The notes beneath the pieces are model-generated. The model worked only from the letters and a program-made list of their open reading frames with translations, was not told the DNA's origin and ran no database searches. DNA of 34,609 nucleotides from JBDREA01 sp043820265 (GTDB lineage: Archaea; Altiarchaeota; Altiarchaeia; IMC4; JBDREA01): positions 1 through 34,609 of the forward strand of contig JBDREA010000034.1 of NCBI GenBank assembly GCA_043820265.1, in the 5' to 3' direction. A program made the position numbers and the translations under genes. Below, one piece after another: positions 6,377 through 13,872 of the stretch; positions within the stretch are counted from its first letter, which is position 1, and each line of letters begins with the position of its first letter.

Positions 6377-7441
6377 TTGATTTCGAAGGGGGAGATTTCT
6401 GACGTTTTGGATGGCTACGACACAAGTGATCTAGTGGTTGCTACGTTGGGCAGTCATTCTGCGTTGCAGATTTTGAGGGGGGCGAAGGAGGAGGGCTTTA
6501 AGACGCTTGTTATCGCTAATTCTTTTCAGATGGGCGTCTACAAAAGGTTTGGCGCAGCAGACAAATACCTTGAGATCGAAAGGTACAAGTCTCTTCTCGA
6601 CGAAAAATTCCAGGAAAAGCTCATCAAAAAGAACGTCGTTCTCATTCCCCACGGCAGCTTCGTTGAATATGTTGGTGCAAAAAACATCCAGGAACAATTG
6701 AGGGTCCCGGTCTTCGGAAACAGGGAAGTTCTTTCCTGGGAGGCCTCAAGAGACAAGCAAAGAGAGTTGATGGAGGAGGCCGAGATCGATATGCCCTTGA
6801 AATTCTCTGATCCTAAAAACATCGACCGCCTAGTCATGGTGAAGTTTCCGGGCGCCAAAGGGGGGAAAGGCTACTTTCTCGCAAAGAACGCCGAGGAATT
6901 CAACGAAAAGATCAAGGGCGTAAAGGACGGCCTAGAGACCTACTCCATCCAGGAATACGTCATTGGGACCCTGATGTACCCTCATTACTTTTATTCGCCG
7001 ATCCTTGACAGGATAGAGCTTCTATCAATGGATATCAGACACGAATCAAACATCGACGGACTCACCCGAATTCCAGAACGAATCCTTAAGGGATACCTCG
7101 TTGATCCAAGCTACGTCGTCACAGGAAACATCCCGATGGTCGCCCGAGAAAGCCTTCTACCAAAGATCTTCGGGATGGGGGACAGCCTGGTCTCTAAGAG
7201 CAGAGAGTTATTTTCACCTGGAATGGTGGGCCCCTTCTGCATCGAGAGCGTATGCACATCCGATCTGAGGATTGTGGCATTCGAGTACTCGGCACGAATC
7301 GTAGCTGGAACAAACCTCTATCCAGAAGGAGGAGTCTACGCAAAAACCTTATGGAATGAATCTATGAGCACTGGAAGAAGAATTGCAAGAGAGATTAAGC
7401 TAGCTCTGCAAAAAGATCGACTAAAAGACGTATTCTACTAA
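6353..7441 (+). CDS. purP: FAICAR synthetase PurP (canonical copy)
   Basis: 362 residues from ATG 6353, or 354 from TTG 6377, the latter giving an N-terminus that matches the first paralog (MISKGEISDVLDGYD against MISRDEVWGVLEGYD). The enzyme makes FAICAR from AICAR, formate and ATP. Family marks present: LGSHSALQILRGAKEEGF, the ATP-binding VKFPGAKGGKGYF, the strand QEYVIGTLMYPHYFYSP and the end MSTGRRIAREIKLALQKDRL. Because the nucleotide-binding loop is intact, this is the better candidate for the working purine enzyme. It is separated from the first copy by 3.3 kb of accessory genes, which may once have been a tandem pair. The next gene begins 5 bases after its stop. Confidence 0.9.
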   Translation: MSCKKAGTLISKGEISDVLDGYDTSDLVVATLGSHSALQILRGAKEEGFKTLVIANSFQMGVYKRFGAADKYLEIERYKSLLDEKFQEKLIKKNVVLIPHGSFVEYVGAKNIQEQLRVPVFGNREVLSWEASRDKQRELMEEAEIDMPLKFSDPKNIDRLVMVKFPGAKGGKGYFLAKNAEEFNEKIKGVKDGLETYSIQEYVIGTLMYPHYFYSPILDRIELLSMDIRHESNIDGLTRIPERILKGYLVDPSYVVTGNIPMVARESLLPKIFGMGDSLVSKSRELFSPGMVGPFCIESVCTSDLRIVAFEYSARIVAGTNLYPEGGVYAKTLWNESMSTGRRIAREIKLALQKDRLKDVFY

Positions 7442-7446
7442 GAAAA

Positions 7447-8046
7447 ATGATGAGGCAAAGTGAAGTCCCCGGATTCTCCAACATTGAGATACCTCCCCTG
7501 AGTTTGGATGTGCTCCCCTGGGCACATAAAAGTTATGAGCTTGAGAATGTGTTAAAGCGTATGCAAGCCGAAGGATTTTACGTACATCAATTGGGTAGCA
7601 AAAGAGCCAGCAAAGGCCCGAAAAGGGTTTTTCTTCATAATGCAATAAGAAGAGCTCCTGAGCCTGAAAATCCTGAGATCCAGCGTCTGGCGATAATCGC
7701 GAAACGCTACTATGCGTCACATGACATGCTGGAGCACCCGTCACTTAGATTGAATGCCGATGAATTGTTATACGCCTTTCGGGAATCTGAAGGATTAAAA
7801 TCCATTGATATTGGATTTGGCAGGAGAGTCAACGCAGAGCTCGGGGATACATTTAAAACAGATCCTATAAGGACCATAGCAGAAGAGCTAGCAAGGAACA
7901 CAATGATTCTTGAAGCAATTACTCAGGGACACCAAACCTCAAAAAAACCTATACGAGATTATCTTCTATTGATCCCAGCATTCGAAGCGCGCATAGATAA
8001 AATATTACCTCCCAAAACAGTATCCCCCCGAAGGGATATCATATAA
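7447..8046 (+). CDS. Unknown soluble protein downstream of purP
   Basis: 199 residues; start ATG 7447 or the next codon, ATG 7450. No family recognised. It is a mostly helical, soluble protein without signal peptide or transmembrane segment, with blocks such as LENVLKRMQAEGFYVHQLG, NPEIQRLAIIAKRYYASHDM and TIAEELARNTMILEAITQG. It begins 5 bases after the purP stop, which suggests cotranscription, but base composition resembles the neighbouring accessory genes rather than purP. No catalytic motif is visible. Confidence 0.5.
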   Translation: MMRQSEVPGFSNIEIPPLSLDVLPWAHKSYELENVLKRMQAEGFYVHQLGSKRASKGPKRVFLHNAIRRAPEPENPEIQRLAIIAKRYYASHDMLEHPSLRLNADELLYAFRESEGLKSIDIGFGRRVNAELGDTFKTDPIRTIAEELARNTMILEAITQGHQTSKKPIRDYLLLIPAFEARIDKILPPKTVSPRRDII

Positions 8047-8133
8047 TCCTTTTTAAAAGAATACCGACATATCTTTAAGACAATAGTACAAACAATCAAA
8101 AAACATAAAAAATCCTTTGTTGAGGTGAAATCA

Positions 8134-8427
8134 ATGGGTGAAAAAGAAACAGGACCCGGGCCAGGAGACGAAGGCGCAGACGACATGGGTGTGAACCCAG
8201 ACCGCGTCGGAATCCGCATGGACGTACTCGATGACATCATAAGCGACTTAAACGATAACGCTGAATTGCAACGCATCTTTGGAGTGCCAGTCACGAAGGC
8301 TTTAGTCATTGTGGCAGACGCAAACGACCTGAGAATCGAAGACGCAGGCCTCAAAGAGCTAGCCGAAGAAGAAGCCGAAACCTTCCTTAGGGTGTTGGAC
8401 GAAGTAATCAAAGCCAACTCCATCTAA
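8134..8427 (+). CDS. Small acidic protein of unknown function
   Basis: 97 residues from ATG 8134. A GTG at 8125 is in frame, but it is part of the Shine-Dalgarno sequence GAGGTG (8122-8127) placed 6 bases before the ATG, so the ATG is the start. The N-terminus is Gly/Pro/acid-rich and probably disordered; the remainder (VLDDIISDLNDNAELQRIFG, then VPVTKALVIVADANDLRIED) is a helical, acidic domain. The family is not recognised. The DUF167 gene starts 6 bases after its stop, and a TATA-like TATCTTTAAGA at about 8069-8079 could start this small operon, which may extend to dnaG. Confidence 0.6.
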   Translation: MGEKETGPGPGDEGADDMGVNPDRVGIRMDVLDDIISDLNDNAELQRIFGVPVTKALVIVADANDLRIEDAGLKELAEEEAETFLRVLDEVIKANSI

Positions 8428-8433
8428 GCTGGT

Positions 8434-8742
8434 ATGCGGAAGGCAATTGTAGAATCCCAAAAAGGGCTTCTCCTGCGCATCCAAGCCATACCCTCATCCC
8501 AAAAAGCGAAACTCGGTTATGAGCCGTGGACTCGCAGGTTAAAGGTGTGGGTGAAATCAGAGGCGCAAGAGGGGAAGGCAAACAAAGAAATCGAGGCCTT
8601 CTTTTCGAAGCTATTCGACTGCCAGACCACGATTGTCTCCGGATCAACCACTAGGAAAAAAACGGTTTTGATTGCAGAAAAAACGAAAGACGAAATCCTA
8701 AAAAAACTGGAGGAATCCATTTTTAAAGGGAAACGACCTTAA
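8434..8742 (+). CDS. DUF167 / UPF0235 family protein
   Basis: 102 residues. The sequence follows the DUF167 (YggU) pattern closely: LLLRIQAIPSSQKAKLGY, then LKVWVKSEAQEGKANKEIEA with the hallmark E-G-K-A-N, FFSKLF, then TTIVSGSTTRKKTVLI with the S-G-x-x-x-R-x-K motif. The family is a small alpha/beta fold found in bacteria and archaea with no settled function. The gene lies in the same direction between the small acidic protein and dnaG; 188 bases separate it from the dnaG start. Confidence 0.85.
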   Translation: MRKAIVESQKGLLLRIQAIPSSQKAKLGYEPWTRRLKVWVKSEAQEGKANKEIEAFFSKLFDCQTTIVSGSTTRKKTVLIAEKTKDEILKKLEESIFKGKRP

Positions 8743-8918
8743 AGAAAAACACATTCAAATCAGACTCATAAAGTCAAGAATAACAACTCATGCTCGAAAA
8801 ACTGTGAAAGCATCTGTAAAATGGTCGGGACAAAAAACTTGTTTGGATGAATACGAAAAACACAAGCCCCTACCTATTCTTGGCCTGAATCTGAGCTGAA
8901 AAAATATTTTTAATAAAA

Positions 8919-8931
8919 GAGGTGATTGCAA
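8919..8931 (+). promoter_or_regulatory. Shine-Dalgarno site deciding the dnaG start
   Basis: GAGGTGA at 8919-8925 precedes ATG 8931 by 5 bases. A GTG at 8922 is in frame but is itself part of this ribosome binding site, so the protein begins MAKAPADTIKY. The AT-rich AAAATATTTTTAATAAA upstream (8900-8916) may hold the promoter. Confidence 0.6.
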
Positions 8932-10148
8932 TGGCTAAAGCGCCAGCAGACACAATAAAATACAATATATACGCAGATATCACAATCGACGGCGTCGTAG
9001 AAAAACCAGACGTCGTCGGGGCAGTATTCGGACAATCAGAGGGACTTTTAGGTGAAGACTTAGAGCTTCGCGACCTCCAAAAGACCGGAAGAATCGGAAG
9101 AATCGAAGTAGACATAAAAACGAAAGTTGGAAAATCCACAGGAAAAATAATCATCCCCTCAAGCCTTGACATGGTCGAAACATCAATTATAGCTGCGACC
9201 GTGGAACAAGTCGACCGCGTGGGACCCTGCAACGCAAAGATAGTTGTGTACCAAATCGACGACGCTAGGTCCGCAAAGAGGAAATCGATGGTTACAAGAG
9301 CCAAAGAGCTACTAAAAAAACTCATGGACGAAGAGATCCCAGAAACCGATGAATTAACAGAAGAAGTTAAAAAATCGGTCCAATTATCTGAGATAACCTC
9401 CTATAACGGTTTACCTGCCGGCCCGGCAGTAAAAACGTCAGACAGCATCATTTTGGTCGAGGGACGGGCTGACGTTCTAAACTTGCTGAAATCAGGGATC
9501 AAAAATGCGGTGGCCGTGGGCGGAACAAACATCCCCCAACAAATAATCGAGTTATCGAAGATTAAGACCACCATAGTTTTCGCAGACGGAGACCGTGGAG
9601 GAGAAATAATCCTAAAAGAGCTGCTTCAGGTAGCAGACATCGATGCCGTCACCCAGGCACCGGAAGGAAAAGAAGTCGAAGATCTCACGAAAAAAGAGAT
9701 AATCATGGCTTTAAGGCGGAAGGCTCCTCCAAAGCAGGGAGCAAACAGTTTTAAAGGACAAAACGGCCAGATAAAGCCTGCTTCCAACCCGGTCCCGCAA
9801 AGGCCGGTTTCCAAGGAGGAGGCTCCGGGAAGTCCCAAACCTGAGGAACCTAAAGAAGATAAAAAGCCTGAGCATGTGACAAAGCTCCTCGAAGAACTGA
9901 ACGCAGTAAAGGGCAAACTTAATGCCAGGCTTTTCGATAAAAGCTTGAATATGATAACTGAGATAGAGATAAAGGATCTGGTCAACAGTTTGGCGGATGT
10001 TCAGCCGGAATACGTTGTGTTTGACGGCATCGTCACCCAGCGTTTAGTCGATGCGGCATCCAAAAGCAAGGTTTCAGCTATTGTTGGGGTTTCGAAGTCG
10101 AATATCACAAACAACCGAAACCTAGACATAATAGCTGAAAAAGAATAG
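8931..10148 (+). CDS. dnaG: DNA primase DnaG (archaeal type)
   Basis: 405 residues. Archaeal DnaG has an N-terminal domain, a Toprim domain and a C-terminal tail, and is linked to the exosome and to RNA primer synthesis. The start KYNIYADITIDGVVEKPDVV, followed by GAVFGQSEGLLGEDLELRDL, is the family signature. The Toprim core lies at about residues 172-250: IILVEGRADVLNLLKSGI (catalytic Glu), AVAVGGTNIP and IVFADGDRGGEII (the D-x-D pair). A Pro/Lys-rich linker follows (about 270-325), then a C-terminal domain. Length is typical. The coding strand is A/C-rich in the first part and more G/T-rich towards the end. The dCMP deaminase gene follows after 11 bases. Confidence 0.93.
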   Translation: MAKAPADTIKYNIYADITIDGVVEKPDVVGAVFGQSEGLLGEDLELRDLQKTGRIGRIEVDIKTKVGKSTGKIIIPSSLDMVETSIIAATVEQVDRVGPCNAKIVVYQIDDARSAKRKSMVTRAKELLKKLMDEEIPETDELTEEVKKSVQLSEITSYNGLPAGPAVKTSDSIILVEGRADVLNLLKSGIKNAVAVGGTNIPQQIIELSKIKTTIVFADGDRGGEIILKELLQVADIDAVTQAPEGKEVEDLTKKEIIMALRRKAPPKQGANSFKGQNGQIKPASNPVPQRPVSKEEAPGSPKPEEPKEDKKPEHVTKLLEELNAVKGKLNARLFDKSLNMITEIEIKDLVNSLADVQPEYVVFDGIVTQRLVDAASKSKVSAIVGVSKSNITNNRNLDIIAEKE

Positions 10149-10159
10149 GAAAAGTTAAG

Positions 10160-10618
10160 ATGAGCCGGCCTACGTGGGACGAATACTTCGCAAAGATTGC
10201 AACTGACGTAGCCGCACGCTCGACATGCATAAAGGATGACAGACAGTTTGGATCAGTCATCGTAAACGAGAAAAGAGAGATCGTTGCGACTGGCTACAAC
10301 GGCATGGTCAGGGGTGCGCCTCACTGCGAGGACGTAGGCTGCATCAAAGACGACTTGGAAATCGAAAGCGGGATGGGCCACGGCATCTGCCCGGCCGTTC
10401 ATGCAGAACAAAACGCCCTACTACAAGCCGGAAAGGATAGCAAGGGTTCTACGCTCTACGTCAACGCCTACCCCTGCAAAATATGCGCTCGCCTGATAGT
10501 CAACTCAGGCATCAAGGTGGTGGTGACTTCAGGAGTATACACAGACAAAGAAGGACTTCAGATCCTCAAAGACGGAGGAGTAGAGATAAGAGAGGTCAAA
10601 GTCTCTCAACAGGATTGA
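10160..10618 (+). CDS. Deoxycytidylate (dCMP) deaminase
   Basis: 152 residues of the zinc-dependent cytidine/deoxycytidylate deaminase family, which converts dCMP to dUMP for thymidylate synthesis. The zinc and catalytic residues are visible: the H-A-E motif in AVHAEQNALLQAG near residue 80 and the P-C-x-x-C motif in NAYPCKICARLIVNSGI near residue 105. The start (WDEYFAKIATDVAARSTC) and the insertion with GAPHCEDVGC, typical of dCMP deaminases, also fit. The gene follows dnaG by 11 bases and is probably cotranscribed. Its last 23 bases overlap the end of the methyltransferase gene on the other strand. Confidence 0.9.
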   Translation: MSRPTWDEYFAKIATDVAARSTCIKDDRQFGSVIVNEKREIVATGYNGMVRGAPHCEDVGCIKDDLEIESGMGHGICPAVHAEQNALLQAGKDSKGSTLYVNAYPCKICARLIVNSGIKVVVTSGVYTDKEGLQILKDGGVEIREVKVSQQD

Positions 10619-11264
10619 TGGGCTTTTGGAGGATATACCACATACTTCCATCCCCCCCAAATTCCTTTAATCCTGCTTCTTCGAAATGCGTTAAATCCGC
10701 GTCGTCTTCCATTACAAAGAACAAACCTCCAGGCTTAAGGACCCGGGCTATCTCAGCTGCAGATTCTGGGCAATTCATTTGAAATGCTTCGGCCTCTGGG
10801 CCTAGATTAGCCTGTGAGGTGACATAATCTACTGTCCCGTCTTTAAAGGGCAAATCCCGAACATCAGCGTGTTTGATATTTTCCCGGTGAAGCAAACCAG
10901 AAATTCTTCTTGCCACATTTACCCGACTCTCAGATATATCAATTCCAAAAGCATGCGCTCCCGCATCTTCGAATTTTTTTACTAGATCTCCAGGCGCGCA
11001 ACCTATGTCAAGCGATACTTTATCCTTGATATTATCTCCTAAATATTTTTCTATAATGGGCCAGTGAGCCCAGGTGCGCATCTCGGAGAAATCGTCAGTC
11101 GCACGAGCTAACCTCGCCACTTCCGGGCTCTGGATAGGTATCCCTGAGAACCTAGGAGCTTGCAGTATGGATTGGGGATCGAATTTCACTATCGGTCGGA
11201 GTAAATGTTGGGATTCTTCTGGGGGAACCAGCACCATTTTTATTGGACGTTGTCTCTCTGTCAT
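10596..11264 (-). CDS. Class I SAM-dependent methyltransferase
   Basis: 222 residues. Motif I VSLDIGCAPGDLVKKFED, the strand-2 acid in AFGIDISESRVNVAR, motif HADVRDLPFKDGTVDYVTSQ and ARVLKPGGLFFVMED form a complete Methyltransf_11-type core. The first 60 residues form an N-terminal extension. The gene is transcribed against the dCMP deaminase and divergently from the kinase gene, with 45 bases to the kinase ATG. It therefore looks inserted into an otherwise plus-strand nucleotide block. The substrate is unknown. Confidence 0.78.
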   Translation of the reverse strand: MTERQRPIKMVLVPPEESQHLLRPIVKFDPQSILQAPRFSGIPIQSPEVARLARATDDFSEMRTWAHWPIIEKYLGDNIKDKVSLDIGCAPGDLVKKFEDAGAHAFGIDISESRVNVARRISGLLHRENIKHADVRDLPFKDGTVDYVTSQANLGPEAEAFQMNCPESAAEIARVLKPGGLFFVMEDDADLTHFEEAGLKEFGGDGSMWYILQKPINPVERL

Positions 11265-11309
11265 ATGATCGTTATCTTTTTAGGAATCCAGGACAAATAA
11301 ACTGTGGTA

Positions 11310-11855
11310 ATGACTCTTGTGATCGGTTTGGTGGGGCGTATCGCCTCTGGTAAGGGGGAGGTTGCGAAGTTTCTAGAAAAAGAGTTCGGTGCTAAAACTT
11401 TTGTTTTTTCTGACATCTTAAAAGACGTCCTTGTTCGTTTGCATATCCGAGTTGAGAGGGGAAATCTTCAGACCCTAGGCGAAGAGCTTCGAAGAGACTT
11501 CGGAGCTGACACTCTCGTGAACGCGATGCGCGAAGACATCGCAAAATATCAAGGAGATATCGTTGTAGTAGACGGCATTCGATTCCCCAACGAAGTGCAG
11601 ATGGTCAGGGGATTTCCCGAAAACAAGCTGCTTTATATCGACGCACCCCAAAACGAACGATACAAAAGAGCCTGTCTCAGGGGCACACGAGGCGAAGCCA
11701 CCCTCTCATTTGAAGAATTCCAGGCAATCGAACAAAGAGAAACCGAAAAACACCTAGACGAAGTCATAGGCCAGGCAGATCACAGAATCGAAAACACGGG
11801 GACACTGGAAGTGTTAAAGGAAAAAGTCAGAGAGATAATTGAATCTAGGGCGTAA
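11310..11855 (+). CDS. P-loop kinase, deoxynucleotide monophosphate kinase-like
   Basis: 181 residues from ATG 11310 (an in-frame GTG at 11304 is possible). The start LVIGLVGRIASGKGEVAKFL is a Walker A loop of the G-x4-G-K-G kind shared by nucleotide and dephospho-CoA kinases. FSDILKDVL, then RGNLQTLGEELRRDFGADTL, resembles the substrate-binding part of phage-type dNMP kinases; IVVVDGIRFPNEVQMVRGFP is the Walker B region, and YKRACLRGTRGEA a lid region with two arginines. The dCMP deaminase and dnaG nearby support a role in deoxynucleotide supply. The alternative is another AAA_18/UPF0200-type archaeal NMP kinase. The 3' end overlaps the convergent LamG gene by 11 bases. Confidence 0.7.
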   Translation: MTLVIGLVGRIASGKGEVAKFLEKEFGAKTFVFSDILKDVLVRLHIRVERGNLQTLGEELRRDFGADTLVNAMREDIAKYQGDIVVVDGIRFPNEVQMVRGFPENKLLYIDAPQNERYKRACLRGTRGEATLSFEEFQAIEQRETEKHLDEVIGQADHRIENTGTLEVLKEKVREIIESRA

Positions 11856-13317
11856 GCGTTAAAGCTATCAAGCTCCAGCCACCTAACAATGTGTGGGTTT
11901 CTTCAACCTTCATGTCTTCCTGTATCTGGGTTTGGTTTCGGGGATGATCGAAGATCTTGAGTTCGTCGATCACAGAATTCGCCTTTTTTAGGTCGCCTGG
12001 TTTGTTCCCGATATCTATCTGGTCGTATTGGTCAATGAAGATATTTACTCCCTGATTCGTTGGCGTATAGTTTATGAGCTCTCCATCAAAGTAGATGGCC
12101 TCGGTGTCATTTTGGCCTGTTTGATTCATCCCCCACGTTACAGCTAGGTGGTGCCATTGACTGGCATTAAATGGAATGTATGCGAAGACATTATGGATGC
12201 TGGGGGAGTTGTCGCCGACTAGTGAATAGAGGAACCTTTCTTGGTCGTGGTCCCCCCAGTCTAGTAATATGCCATCAAAGTCTATCCCATACCAGAAAAA
12301 GATATATTCTCCTGCTGATGCACTGTCCCACTTTGGCTGGAACCACATTTCAATCGTTCCCGTATCCTTATTAAAATTCCCTAATGATGGATATGAAAGG
12401 TTATCTGAATCGTTTATGAGGGTACCTTGGCCCAAATAGCCCTCCTCGTAACTATTACCCGATGCTATTATTGCTGTTTCGTTTCCTTCACAGACCGTAG
12501 TTCCGTCGAATTTACAATAAAGAAGTGGGACTTCCGAGGGAATCGAGGAGGTGGTTGTGCTGGTTGTCGACGTACTTGTTGTTGACGTGCTTGTTGTCGA
12601 TGTAGTTGTTGTCGATGTGCTCGTAGTGATGGGGGTGTGTGATGTATAGTCTTCAAGTATCTGTGTTTCGTTGCGTGTGTAGTTGTAGATTTTAACCTCG
12701 TCAATCAATCCTTGGCTGTATAATGAGTCTTGGCAGGTGGCACCTATGCAGAAGTCGTTTTGGTTGTTGGTGAGCGTTTCGCTGGTCCAGTTTTCGATAA
12801 GTTGTCCGTTGAGGTAGAGTCTGTTTTCTGTGGTGTTGTGGGTTGCTGCTACGTAGAACCATTCTTGGGCGGGGCAATGTGTGGAGGATGTGAGCATGCC
12901 AATGCTGCTGCCGCAACCGAATCGTACTGAAAAGTTACCTTCCTGTTTGCAATCAATATAAGTCCGACCCCATGAGCCAGATTGAAACCACCCGAATAGT
13001 TCTTGTTCGGTGGTGTTTGTTTCGAGGTATGCCCAGCCGCCGAAGCTGAGTCCGTTGTTGTAGTCGTCGGGGTCTATTCGGTCTATGACTTGGACGTTGT
13101 CGTTTATTCCGTCGAAGCTTAGGGCGGATCCGTTTTCTCCGAGAGCCCAGGTTGCTCCATAGATAGTGCCGTTGTATCCGTTACCTGACGAGTCAACGGC
13201 GATATCGCCTGAACCTTCATCAAAAGAAAAATACAAAATCGGACCGACGTCAGAAGATACTAACTGAATGCTGGCGAGAATAAACAGTAGAGAAATGACA
13301 ACCCCCCAACATCTCAT
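11845..13317 (-). CDS. Secreted protein with two LamG-like domains and Thr/Ser linker
   Basis: 490 residues from ATG 13317; a GTG two codons upstream is possible, but a TATA-like AAATATAAAT (13341-13350) lies at leaderless distance from the ATG. Signal peptide: CWGVVISLLFILASIQLVSS. Two concanavalin/LamG-like jelly-roll domains follow, at about 28-225 (ILYFSFDEGSGDIAVDSSGN start, GLIDEVKIYNYTRNETQI end) and 265-470 (LLYCKFDGTTVCEGNETAII start, SVIDELKIFDHPRNQTQI end), joined by a Thr/Ser-rich linker. It has many N-glycosylation sequons. It ends GGWSLIALTLTP, which looks like the first strand of the C-terminal repeat in the secreted proteins at 16470 and 18037. The C-terminus may therefore have been lost. 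Probably binds sugars or sits at the cell surface. Confidence 0.75.
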   Translation of the reverse strand: MRCWGVVISLLFILASIQLVSSDVGPILYFSFDEGSGDIAVDSSGNGYNGTIYGATWALGENGSALSFDGINDNVQVIDRIDPDDYNNGLSFGGWAYLETNTTEQELFGWFQSGSWGRTYIDCKQEGNFSVRFGCGSSIGMLTSSTHCPAQEWFYVAATHNTTENRLYLNGQLIENWTSETLTNNQNDFCIGATCQDSLYSQGLIDEVKIYNYTRNETQILEDYTSHTPITTSTSTTTTSTTSTSTTSTSTTSTTTSSIPSEVPLLYCKFDGTTVCEGNETAIIASGNSYEEGYLGQGTLINDSDNLSYPSLGNFNKDTGTIEMWFQPKWDSASAGEYIFFWYGIDFDGILLDWGDHDQERFLYSLVGDNSPSIHNVFAYIPFNASQWHHLAVTWGMNQTGQNDTEAIYFDGELINYTPTNQGVNIFIDQYDQIDIGNKPGDLKKANSVIDELKIFDHPRNQTQIQEDMKVEETHTLLGGWSLIALTLTP

Positions 13318-13383
13318 AAGCACTTATTCAGAGGACTTGTATTTATATTTGTCTATTCGCCTATAATGTGGGCCCCATTCCCA

Positions 13384-13872
13384 CTACTTTTTCTCTTTCC
13401 ATCTTTTTAACCCGACGTCGATTTCCACTAGCATGTTTTCGTAGGTGTCGACGAGTATCTTGTATTCTTTGTCTGATATCTCTTCTTGGTCGTATCTGTC
13501 TTCGAGTTCGCTTAGTAGGTCTTCGAGGCGGTCTCTTTCCTCAAGGAGTTCTTCAGGTTCTCCTTTGCCTTTTCCGTCTCCGAAGTCGTCTCCTCCGAAA
13601 TCATCTTTCCCGTCAAAGGAGTCGTCTTCCTTATCTAATGAATCCTCTTCATCATCGAGTATTTCGTCTTCGTCTGGTTCTTCTTCTCCTTCAATGCTTT
13701 GGCGTTCCTTTTTCACCATGTCAGTGAGCTGCTTTTTTCTTATCTCGGTTTCTCGTTCCTCAAGTTCTTTTTCCTTTTTCTTTTTTATTTTTTCTTCGCG
13801 TTTCTTTAGTTCTGCTTCGCGTTTCACAAGTTCGGTGCGGTCGACTTTCTCATCCATTTTATTATCTATCAC
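13384..13872 (-). CDS. Highly charged coiled-coil protein
   Basis: 162 residues, starting at GTG 13872, which overlaps the TGA of the preceding gene (GTGA), or at the ATG five codons in. Residues 1-65 are almost all Lys, Glu and Arg (KREAELKKREEKIKKKKEKE and on) and should form a coiled coil. A central acidic Asp/Glu/Gly region (about 70-110) is probably disordered. A second helical hairpin follows (LEERDRLEDLLSELEDRYDQ, then EISDKEYKILVDTYENMLVE). No enzyme motif. The stop/start overlap with the membrane protein gene upstream suggests that the two proteins are made together and may interact through their charged parts. Confidence 0.6.
   Translation of the reverse strand: MIDNKMDEKVDRTELVKREAELKKREEKIKKKKEKELEERETEIRKKQLTDMVKKERQSIEGEEEPDEDEILDDEEDSLDKEDDSFDGKDDFGGDDFGDGKGKGEPEELLEERDRLEDLLSELEDRYDQEEISDKEYKILVDTYENMLVEIDVGLKRWKEKK

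Noticed and set aside
8122..8136. GTG 8125 as the start of the small acidic protein
   Set aside because: The GTG is inside the GAGGTG ribosome binding site; ATG 8134 lies at the right distance.
12540..12640. Microsatellite-like GTTGTCGATGT repeats
   Set aside because: They are the Thr/Ser codons of the linker in the LamG protein, a common feature of exported archaeal proteins.
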